Assembly: GCF_019457945.1 (NCBI RefSeq)
Contig: NZ_JAHZSU010000003.1
Location: 496,001-560,000 of the forward strand
Length of the DNA stretch: 64,000 nucleotides
Direction: 5' to 3'
Source: Ornithinimicrobium laminariae
GTDB lineage: Bacteria; Actinomycetota; Actinomycetes; Actinomycetales; Dermatophilaceae
A program made the translations under genes and the position numbers. Below are positions 54,175 through 64,000 of the stretch, piece after piece. The notes under the pieces are model-generated. The model was not told the DNA's origin. It made no database searches and was given only the letters and a program-made list of their open reading frames with translations. The stretch's first letter is position 1; every line of letters starts with the position of its first letter.

Positions 54175-55610
54175 AATGGAGACCAGGCCCTCGGCCCATC
54201 CGGCCTGAAACGGACCCGTCCGAGAGCGAGCCCCGGGTCATCACCGAGCCTGAAGCATGTCACCTGGGCACCTTGTCTCACCGACTCGTCAAGAACTGAC
54301 ACCGTGCGAGCCAGGCTCATCGGGTGCGGCGGGTAGTCGAAGAAGGCATCGCCAACGGGTTCTAAGTGTGCAGTCGGCTCTCCGTCTGTGACGATCAAGA
54401 GCACGGGCTGAGCCTTGTTGTGCCGCCGAAAGTGTTGGTTGGCAAGTAGGAGTGCGTGATGCAGGTTCGTCCCTTGCTGAAAGGTGCCTTCCAGCTCGGT
54501 CAACTCATCAATCGCCAATTCTTGGGCATGTCGGCTAAACCCGATGAACAATAGATCGTCGCCTCTAAAACGAGTTGCCACTAGGTGATGCAAGGCGAGC
54601 GCTGTGCGCTTCATGGGCATCCAGCGCCCCTCCAACACCATGGAAAAAGAGGTGTCGACGAGCAGGACCACAGGCGCTTGAGTTCTCGACTCGGTCTCTT
54701 CGACTTCAATGTCTTCGCTGGTGACCTGCGCTGATTGCCCTTGCGTGCGGCACGCACTTGAGCGTTCCAGATGGTGCGCGGCACATTCCACGGCTCAGAA
54801 TCCCCAAACTCCCAAGACCGGGAAACTCGTTGAACCGTGCTCGAGACCGATCGGAGTCCCCGCTCCAGAGTTTTTCGCTGGTGTCCCAGTCTTCTTCTGG
54901 GCGAAGAACACGCACATTGTCGGTCAGGTCGTTCAGCTCTGCCATCAACTCCGGTGACCCGAATGCATGCGCTGACAGCGCGTCCAGTTCAGCGCGCTGT
55001 TGTGGGGTCATGGAGTTGCGCATGCGCGCAGCCGCTGCGGACCGCGTCGCGATGAGGTCAAGAAGGTCAGCAACCGATGCTGGTCGCTCCGGGAAATGGT
55101 GACCATGACAGGCCATGAAGTCCCTAAACTGCTCGGTTGTGTCCTCACCCATCCGATGCGACAGCAGCAACGCGCTGAGGTCTGCGCTTGTTTGCTGCGC
55201 CATGAGTAAACGAGGAGTTTGGTGATGGACGCGGCGGTTGAGCGCGGTGGCATATCTAGCTCCATCTCGGCACAACGGGCACCCTCACCCACCTCACGCA
55301 CCAGGGACTTACGCTCAGCCAGTAGCGCCTGCTGCAGCAGTTCATCTGCCGGCGCGATGGTCCCACCCAAGGAGTTCTCGGCGAGCGACTCTTCGCGGCG
55401 GCGTGCGGCTCGGCCCGCGAGATCATCGAGGCCAGGTCGTGCACCCAACCCTCGTCGCTAGAGCTCTTTGAGTGTGCGCTCGGCGGAAGTCCCCGGTCAT
55501 GACGTCCACGCCGATAGCCCGCAATGCTTCACCTAATTGGGCGGGCGGTGCCAGCGGGTCAGGCCCACCCTCGTACGGCCGTAGTGGTTGGTAGGCCGAG
55601 GAGTTGTCAT
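54175..55610 (-). pseudogene. Decayed VWA-domain protein (chelatase-associated type)
   Basis: Remnant of a long VWA protein whose intact actinobacterial homologues are about 600-700 residues. Fragments in different frames, in order: MTTPRP at 55610, PYEGGPDPLAPPAQLGEAL, GLDDLAGRAARRREESLAEN, GEDTTEQFRDFMACHGHHFP with MRNSMTPQQRAELDALSAHA, WEFGDSEPWNVPRTI, and the VWA domain LLVDTSFSMVLEGRWMPMKR with its DxSxS metal site and LLIVTDGEPTAHLEP. I see at least four frameshifts, an amber codon at 55458-55460, missing blocks of about 45 and 100 residues, and a lost C-terminus. This is real decay, not one sequencing slip. Confidence 0.85.
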
Positions 55611-55625
55611 GAGCCGGGGTGCTGA

Positions 55626-57000
55626 TTAGCCATAGGACATGGTGCCGTCGTCAGAGCCGAGCTTGGAGATCTTGCGGGCGAGGAACAGGCCTTCGAGTGC
55701 CAGCTCAACAGCACTTGCCCGCTTAAAATCGTTGGTGGCTCCCAGTTGGCAACCAATCGTCTCGTGTAAGTCGTGTTGCTCAAGCTCGGGCGGGGAGGTG
55801 AGCAATTCCTCGGCGCTAACCTGATCGCCTGTCCGGACGGTGGCGCCGTTTTCCAGCGCATGCACGATCTCGGAGAGGTTAATCCTACGCAAGCGAACGC
55901 GTACCGTCTCAGCCGTTGCTTTGCGAAGCAAATGCTGCAGGACGTCAGCCTCGCGCCCTTCCTCTCCCGCCTCGAACTCGCCCTTGGCAGCCAGAACGTC
56001 GAGCGTCGTCTCCAAGTCAACGGGCCGGGCCACCGCATACTCCTCGCCGCGCAGGGCTGCTCGGCGCATGGCAGCAGCCGCAACAGCTTCGGCGCCAGCG
56101 ATTGCGAAGCTGGCCGAGACCCCAGAGCGCTGATCAACAGACGTGGAATCGCGCAGCCCAAGTAAAGCGAGCCAAGGTTTCCAGCACGTGTTCGGGGACG
56201 GACGCTTGCATGTCAGCCTCTTGGGCGATCGCGGCCAATTCATCGCTCAAAGCAGCGGGGTAGTGGGTCCGGATCTCGGCGCCAAACCGGTCTTTAGGCG
56301 GAGTGATGATGCGCCCGCGGTTGGTGTAGTCCTCCGGGTTAGCGCTAGCCACAACAAGGACATCAAGGTGAAGACACAAGGTGTAGCGCGAATCTGGATG
56401 TCCCGTTCTTGCATGACGTTGAGCATGGCTACGTGGATGCGCTCGGCTAGATTTGGCATCTCGTTGAACGCCATGATGCCTCGATGCGATCTCGGGGTCA
56501 GTCCGTAGTGGATTGTCTCGGGATCACCCAATGAACGCCCCTGAGTGACCTTCGTCGGATCAACGTCACCGATCAAATCGGCGACCGAGGTGTCCGGCGC
56601 AGCCAACTTTCAGAACAGCGATCGCTTCGATGCCGCCAGTCGATAGGCAGGTCTTCGCCTAGCTGCTGCACGCAATAAACCCGTGGCCGTCGGGGCATAG
56701 GGATGCTTCCCCAACTGTGACCCGGCAATTACGGGGAACCACTCATCCAGCCGCCCAATGATAGTACGCACCAATCTGGTCTTGCCTGTCCCCGCTCCTC
56801 CAGCAGGACAATGTCGTGGCCAGCCACAATACTCGCTCGGCTTGTGGGACAACGGTGTCTTGGAACCCATGCAAGCCGCCCCGGGGGTCAAGACCAGCAC
56901 GCAAAGCAGTGAGCAGGTTCTTGCGAATGTCGGCCCTGATCGAGATCAGCTCATGCCCACTCGCGGGTAGCTCACCCAATGTTGAGGGGGGGGTGTAGTC
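55626..57000 (-). pseudogene. Decayed magnesium-chelatase-type AAA+ ATPase
   Basis: Remnant of a ChlI/BchI-like ATPase of about 470 residues that normally works with a VWA partner. Fragments in order: STLGELPASGHELISIRADI, GTGKTRLVRTIIGRLDEWFP (Walker A), LGEDLPIDWRHRSD, APDTSVADLIGDVDPTKVTQ, SHRGIMAFNEMPNLAERIHV (Walker B), VLVVASANPEDYTNRGRIIT (sensor 1), DQRSGVSASFAIAGAEA, and the C-terminal helical domain to SYG. They fall in three frames with about five or six indels, one perhaps at the 8-G run at 56986-56993 near the start. The gene sits directly upstream of the VWA pseudogene, the normal operon order. Confidence 0.87.
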
Positions 57001-57044
57001 GAAATCGCAGGTGACCTCACAAGCCCAACCTATCTCTGAATGAC

Positions 57045-57080
57045 GAGTGAGGGGCGGGCCAACTGGCCCGCCCCTCACTC
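57045..57080 (-). terminator. Terminator after nrdJ
   Basis: A perfect 16-bp stem GAGTGAGGGGCGGGCC with loop AACT, 26 bases past the nrdJ stop. No T-run. It separates nrdJ from the chelatase-type pseudogene. Confidence 0.8.
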
Positions 57081-57105
57081 TGCTACTCGGTCAACTACTT
57101 CATGA

Positions 57106-59994
<2,889 letters not shown>

Positions 59995-60045
59995 GTCCTT
60001 GCTCCTTGTGTGCTGGGTGTTGCGCTGGTCGTTGATTCCAAGATG

Positions 60046-60519
60046 TCAGTTAGCACTGACAGACCCGGATGTGTCTCGGTCAGCCCGCAATGACGTGATC
60101 GCGGCCTGGAAGTCCTCTAGTGAGTCAAAAGCTTGATAAACCGAGGCGAAGCGCAGGTAAGCGACCTCGTCCAGTTGTCGTAACGGCACCAAGATGGCCA
60201 GCCCAACCTCGTGAGCGTCAATCTCGGCCTGCCCCTGAGCCCGGATGGTTTCTTCCACAGTCTGCCCCAAACGCTGCAAATCGTCCTCGGTCACCGGGCG
60301 ACCTTGGCAGGCTTTCCGGGCACCGGCTAGGACCTTGTCGCGGCTAAAGGGCTCGGTTGCCCCTGAGCGCTTAGTGACCGCCAACATTGCTGTCTCGACG
60401 GTGCCGAAACGGCGACCGCACTCTGGGCACTGTCGCCGGCGACGGATGACAGTTCCCTCTTCTTGGACACGGCTGTCCATGACTCGGGAGTCAGTGTGCC
60501 GGCAGAATGGGCAGTGCAT
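60046..60519 (-). CDS. nrdR: Transcriptional repressor NrdR
   Basis: A 157-residue zinc-ribbon/ATP-cone repressor of ribonucleotide reductase genes. Seen: zinc ribbon [20 protein letters not shown] with [29 protein letters not shown] at the ATP-cone start, and [18 protein letters not shown]. NrdR senses dATP/ATP through the cone and binds paired 16-bp boxes; two boxes lie upstream. The ATG at 60519 has an AAGGAG site; the longer frame to 60630 enters the leader. It forms an operon with nrdJ. Confidence 0.96.
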   Translation of the reverse strand: MHCPFCRHTDSRVMDSRVQEEGTVIRRRRQCPECGRRFGTVETAMLAVTKRSGATEPFSRDKVLAGARKACQGRPVTEDDLQRLGQTVEETIRAQGQAEIDAHEVGLAILVPLRQLDEVAYLRFASVYQAFDSLEDFQAAITSLRADRDTSGSVSAN

Positions 60520-60624
60520 CAAAACTCCTTCATCGTTGCGAGGTTGCTCTCGGCGGAGTAACACCCTGGGGATAAATCTGGGGACTACTTGTGGATGGCT
60601 TGTGGGTGAACCCCTACCGCCTGT

Positions 60625-60700
60625 GCACAAGATGTGGATTAACCACAGGTGTGTAACTACTAGATATAGGAATAGTAGGCATCGGAGGCACTAGACGCAA
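60625..60700 (-). promoter_or_regulatory. nrdR-nrdJ promoter with two NrdR boxes 32 bp apart
   Basis: On the minus strand TTGCGT (60695-60700), a 17-bp spacer and TACTAT (60672-60677) form a promoter. Two NrdR-type boxes follow: 60657-60672 with plus-strand core CTAGATATAGG, covering the expected transcription start, and 60625-60640 with core CAAGATGTGG. Their cores start exactly 32 bp apart (60660 and 60628), the spacing known for NrdR pairs. Autorepression is the expected outcome. Confidence 0.72.
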
Positions 60701-61383
60701 CTACAAGCACGACCTCGTGGGCGTGTCGCCGTCCCGGGCCGGTGCACATGGCCTTGCCCATCACGGATGGCAGCCCTGACCATTCTCCTGACGTGGACAA
60801 AGGATTCACCAGCACGATCATGACGCTCGCCACGGCACTGTCTATTCTCATCTGCGGTCGTGCCAGCTCTCATCACCAGTACGCGTCGCGACCCTCCGTA
60901 CGAACCCGGATTCCACGAGGGAAGCCTCTCATTCACCACCAATTCGCTGCTCGCTGTGCTCTCCTTCTCGCGCTTGACCTAGCCGTTGCCGGATGCGCGG
61001 TGTTGGAGCATGGCTCACCGGGGACTCCGAGCAACTGGCTGATATGTCTTCCGCAACGTGTGATCTCTGCACTGCGCTGACCGCCGCTACTTCGCATTCG
61101 GCTGGTCCGGCCCCAACTCGACACGTCGCGCCGTTGGCGATTGACGGACCGACGACTGTGACGACTTCAGGCGACTTGAGCGAAGTGACGCTGCTACTGC
61201 GCGCCATCACACCTGACCTGGACCTCGAGACCACCCACCTGCAATTCACAATCAACACATCGGGCTCAGACCTGGAAGTCCTTGACTTGCTGGTGGCCAA
61301 CGGGCCAAGCATCCCCACGGAGACGCACGCTATCCGCCCGCAAGCAGTGGAATGAGAACCGCAGCCCCGTAGTTGTCGCCAAT
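60701..61383. other. Gap with no supported gene; possible degraded pilin-like gene
   Basis: About 680 bases between the nrdR promoter and the flavin oxidoreductase gene. Only short open frames occur. On the plus strand, a stretch near 60799-60850 reads DKGFTSTIMTLATALSILI, like a Lys-Gly class III signal followed by a hydrophobic helix, and near 61160-61270 another frame reads GDLSEVTLLLRAITPDLDLE, like a beta-rich archaellin/pilin head. They are not in one continuous frame. This could be a decayed surface-filament gene or non-coding DNA. It should also contain the promoter for the downstream gene. Confidence 0.3.
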
Positions 61384-62421
61384 ATGAGTTCAGCCCCCAA
61401 ACGTCTACCGCTATCCATTCTCGATTTGGCCCCCCGATCGACAGGCATGTCACGTGCCGAGGCGCTGCAGCAGTCGCGATTCCTCGCCCAAGACGCCGAC
61501 GGTTTGGGGTACTCCCGCTTCTGGGTCGCTGAGCACCACGGCACCGACACTTTCATGTCGTCTGCAACCTCTCTCTTGCTCGGCCATATTGCTGAGCACA
61601 CCACCTCCATCCGTCTTGGCTCCGGCGGCGTCATGCTGCCGAACCACGCACCCCTGATGGTTGCTGAGTACTACGGGACCCTCGCGACGATGTACGGCGA
61701 CCGGTTCGACCTAGGGCTTGGCCGTGCCCCTGGAACGGACCCCATGACGGCAGCCGCTCTGTCGCGTGGCAATGGCGATCTGGACACTTTTGCCAACGAC
61801 GTCACCGACCTGGCCGGCTACCTCGGGCCACATCGCCAGGGGAGCCGAGTGCGCGCAATCCCCGGGGAAGGCACCGATGTGCCAATCTGGATGCTCGGTT
61901 CCTCGACTGGCGGAGCACAGGTAGCGGCAGCCCTGGGTCTGCCCTTTGCTTTTGCCTCGCATTTCGCTCCCGATCAACTCGATCAGGCGATTGCACTGTA
62001 CCGAAGCCGGTTCGACGCACAGGCACCAACGGCGCAAATCAGCCAGCCGCACGTTATGGCTGGCATTAATGTGCTGGCCGCGCCCACCACTGCGCAAGCC
62101 CAGTTCCTTTTCACAACTGCCCAGCTGATGGCGGTGCGCATTCGCACCGGCCAGCCTGGCCTGCTCGACGAACCGGTGAAGGATCTCGCGGCTGTCTTGC
62201 CCGACCAACTCCTGCCGCTGGCTCAAGGCCAGGCCTCCGTGCGCGCCGTTGGCACCCCAGATGAGGTCGTAGAGCACTTAGATGGTTTCGTTGCAGCCCA
62301 CGATGTCGACGAACTCGTCGTGACGACCTACACCCACGACCCGATGATGCGTCGACGCTCTTATGAGCTCTTGGCAGACGCGTGGCTGCCCGCAGCAGCG
62401 ACAGGCGCCCAGGCCAGTTAA
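61384..62421 (+). CDS. LLM class flavin-dependent oxidoreductase
   Basis: A 345-residue luciferase-like monooxygenase-family TIM barrel. Seen: LPLSILDLAPRSTGMSRAEA at the N-terminus, FWVAEHHGTDTFMSSAT, IRLGSGGVMLPNHAPLMVAE, GDRFDLGLGRAPGTDP and VPIWMLGSSTGGAQVAAALG, the family's flavin-binding blocks. Members use FMN or F420; this subgroup (MsnO8-like) is usually called FMN-dependent. The substrate is unknown. The ATG at 61384 is chosen because the longer frame lacks homology. It ends in a four-base convergent overlap with the RecQ-type gene. Confidence 0.9.
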   Translation: MSSAPKRLPLSILDLAPRSTGMSRAEALQQSRFLAQDADGLGYSRFWVAEHHGTDTFMSSATSLLLGHIAEHTTSIRLGSGGVMLPNHAPLMVAEYYGTLATMYGDRFDLGLGRAPGTDPMTAAALSRGNGDLDTFANDVTDLAGYLGPHRQGSRVRAIPGEGTDVPIWMLGSSTGGAQVAAALGLPFAFASHFAPDQLDQAIALYRSRFDAQAPTAQISQPHVMAGINVLAAPTTAQAQFLFTTAQLMAVRIRTGQPGLLDEPVKDLAAVLPDQLLPLAQGQASVRAVGTPDEVVEHLDGFVAAHDVDELVVTTYTHDPMMRRRSYELLADAWLPAAATGAQAS

Positions 62422-64000
62422 CCCTGCTGGGCCAACACCAGGGGAAGCACGTCTATAGCCCCAGCCTGGCGAAGCGCCCTCGCCGCCACGGTCATCGTCC
62501 ACCGGGAATCGACGACGTCATCGATCAACAAGATGGGTCCCCGGGTGCGGTCAACCTCACTGGCCAGGTCGTCCGGGACCACGATCCGATCCCACACACC
62601 AGCGAGGCGGAAAGCGCTGTTACCACCCGCTTCTCCGGTTGGACCACCGTGCGCGTAGTCCAGCGATCCGAGCCAAGGCAGCCTGCCTAAGTTTGATATC
62701 TGATCAGCCAGACTGTTGATCAGCTCTGGGCGGGTGCGCGAGGGCATCGCCACGATCGCTACTGGCCGCACGTTCCAGTCCCATTGAGCCAGCACCTGGA
62801 CGACCGCTTGAACCAGAGGCTGGGGAACGGGCCCGTCTTGCTGCAAGACTTCGCGTATTCGTTGCCCCCAACCCAGATCGCTGAGCCTAGCCAGAGCCCT
62901 ACCGGTGCTGAACTGCTCAGCTGGTGCAATCTTGCCTTTGAGGTCAACGCCCAGTTTAGGCATGCCGGTTGGCCACTGGGCTCGCGATTCCAACCGGACA
63001 CCCACGGCTCGCAACTGAGCCTGGGCAGATTCAAGGGCTACTTGCGGCACATCGGTGGGAAAGAATGCGCCCGCGCAATTGTCACAGCGCCCGCAGGGGG
63101 TCGCCGTGGTGTCATCCAGGCTGCGTTGCAAGAAAGCCATTCGACAGTCACCGGTTGCGATGTATTCCAGCATCCCTTGTGCTTCATCCGTCCGGGCACG
63201 GGCTACGCGAACATAGCGATCCTTGTCATAAACCCAGGGTTGCCCGGTGGCCCCCCAGCCGCCGGTCACACGATTGACGGCACCTTCAACATCAAGGACC
63301 TTCAACAACAGCTCTAGGCGCGTTCTACGCACGTCGACCAAGGCCTCAAGGGCTGGGGTAGAAAGCGGGCGCCCGGCATCAACCAACGCTGCCAGGACCG
63401 CGTCTGCATGCTCTTGCTGCGGCATACCCGCGGTTGCGAAGTACTCCCAAATATCGCGGTCCTCGGAGCCCGGCAGCAGAATGACGTCGGCTTTGTCGGT
63501 CGCTCGACCCGCACGGCCCACCTGCTGGTAGTAGGCCACGGGCGAAGAGGGAGCGCCGAGGTGGACCACAAATCCAAGGTCAGGTTTGTCGAAGCCCATG
63601 CCCAATGCGCTGGTAGCGACGAGCGCCTTGACCCGGTTGTGCCGCAGGGCGTCCTCCAGCTCCTCACGCTCCATGGGGTCGGTCCGGCCAGTATAGGAGG
63701 CCACTTGCGCGCCAGCCTCTTTCAGCGCCTGGGTCACTTGCTCCGCGGCCGAAACTGTCAGGCAATAAATGATGCCGCTGCCCGGCAATTCAAACAGGTG
63801 CGCCACCATCCACCCAATGCGCTGTTCGGGCGTGAGCCGGGGCAACGACCCCAGCCTGAGAGACGCACGAGCAAGTGGGCCACGGATTGTCTCCACATGG
63901 GCACCACCGACGCCCAACTGCTCCGCCACATCGTGGGCCACTCGCTCATTCGCCGTCGCAGTGGTCGCCAAAACCGGGGTATTCGGCGGCAGGTCCGACA
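62418..64000 (-). CDS. RecQ-type DNA helicase with C-terminal phosphoribosyltransferase-like domain (truncated)
   Basis: The C-terminal 527 codons of a RecQ-family 3'-5' DNA helicase; the Walker A part lies beyond the window. Seen: LATTATANERVAHDVAEQLG, motif IV-VI residues in IIYCLTVSAAEQV, ATSALGMGFDKPDLGFVVHLG, YQQVGRAGRATDKAD, then the RecQ zinc site (CRMAFLQ with CGRCDNC). After this, instead of a typical HRDC domain, the tail has ILLIDDVVDSRWTMTVAARA, a PRPP-binding-loop-like motif of phosphoribosyltransferases. The same arrangement is known in actinobacterial RecQ-like proteins. Confidence 0.9.
   Translation of the reverse strand, partial: SDLPPNTPVLATTATANERVAHDVAEQLGVGGAHVETIRGPLARASLRLGSLPRLTPEQRIGWMVAHLFELPGSGIIYCLTVSAAEQVTQALKEAGAQVASYTGRTDPMEREELEDALRHNRVKALVATSALGMGFDKPDLGFVVHLGAPSSPVAYYQQVGRAGRATDKADVILLPGSEDRDIWEYFATAGMPQQEHADAVLAALVDAGRPLSTPALEALVDVRRTRLELLLKVLDVEGAVNRVTGGWGATGQPWVYDKDRYVRVARARTDEAQGMLEYIATGDCRMAFLQRSLDDTTATPCGRCDNCAGAFFPTDVPQVALESAQAQLRAVGVRLESRAQWPTGMPKLGVDLKGKIAPAEQFSTGRALARLSDLGWGQRIREVLQQDGPVPQPLVQAVVQVLAQWDWNVRPVAIVAMPSRTRPELINSLADQISNLGRLPWLGSLDYAHGGPTGEAGGNSAFRLAGVWDRIVVPDDLASEVDRTRGPILLIDDVVDSRWTMTVAARALRQAGAIDVLPLVLAQQG

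Noticed and set aside
53577..54791. A 404-codon minus-strand frame with an intact VWA domain
   Set aside because: Only the first part is the VWA domain; after the GDDPGLA segment it reads antisense through both DUF4190 regions. I treat it as one fragment of a pseudogene.
60590..60645. DnaA-box-like sequences (TTGTGGATGG, TTAATCCACA) near nrdR as a replication origin
   Set aside because: Too few and imperfect; no dnaA, dnaN or AT-rich unwinding region. Part of the signal is better explained by the NrdR box.
60929..61453. A 174-codon minus-strand frame in the gap before the flavin oxidoreductase
   Set aside because: Rich in Ser, Arg and Cys, no motif, no ribosome site, and it overlaps the start of the oxidoreductase gene.

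Overview
The window is a gene-dense stretch of actinobacterial chromosome at roughly 60% GC. The case for Actinobacteria rests on SepF and a DivIVA/Wag31-type protein beside ftsZ, no ftsA in the division cluster, a SigA/HrdB-type sigma factor with a lysine/alanine-rich N-terminal extension, a DUF4192 protein, a PAC2 protein, and a class II ribonucleotide reductase paired with NrdR. I cannot name the genus. I see no tRNA, rRNA, CRISPR array, insertion sequence or prophage gene.

Bases 1-26939 are 22 consecutive genes on the minus strand. In transcription order they are mraZ, rsmH, ftsL, ftsI, murF, mraY, murD, ftsW, murG, murC, ftsQ, ftsZ (the division and cell wall, dcw, cluster), then pgeF, yggS, sepF, yggT, divIVA, a DksA/TraR-type gene, lspA, rluD, dnaE, an oligopeptidase B gene and a truncated zwf. 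Most wall-synthesis genes overlap by 1-8 bases, which implies translational coupling. murE is absent from its usual place between ftsI and murF. mraZ has a strong promoter with three 10-bp-spaced MraZ-type repeats placed between its -35 and -10, and the rsmH leader carries two hairpins that each show CUUCCCC in the loop.

Bases 27312-31782 on the plus strand hold a MoxR ATPase, a DUF58 protein and a TgpA-like transglutaminase, coupled by overlaps. A 17-bp hairpin separates them from the convergent sigA. Bases 33794-47841 are mixed: UspA, DUF4192, EcsC, PAC2, an S9 peptidase, coaE, an HrpA helicase and a DUF445 protein, plus three related two-helix membrane proteins with a conserved cysteine pair and proline-rich tails. 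Bases 48037-52016 hold a CaiB-type CoA transferase and glutaryl-CoA dehydrogenase pair, then an APC-family permease.

From 52112 to 54113 there are small envelope proteins: a lipoprotein, a DUF2752 protein and two DUF4190 proteins. From about 54175 to 57000 there are two decayed genes, a VWA-domain protein and a chelatase-type AAA+ ATPase, each broken by several frameshifts, the VWA gene also by deletions. The window ends with nrdR-nrdJ, whose promoter has two NrdR-type boxes exactly 32 bp apart, then a poorly coding 0.7-kb gap, a luciferase-like flavin oxidoreductase and a RecQ-type helicase that runs off the end.

The most unusual item is the DivIVA-like protein. After a normal N-terminal domain it carries 19 consecutive 11-residue repeats, part of which comes from a recent threefold 132-bp duplication.
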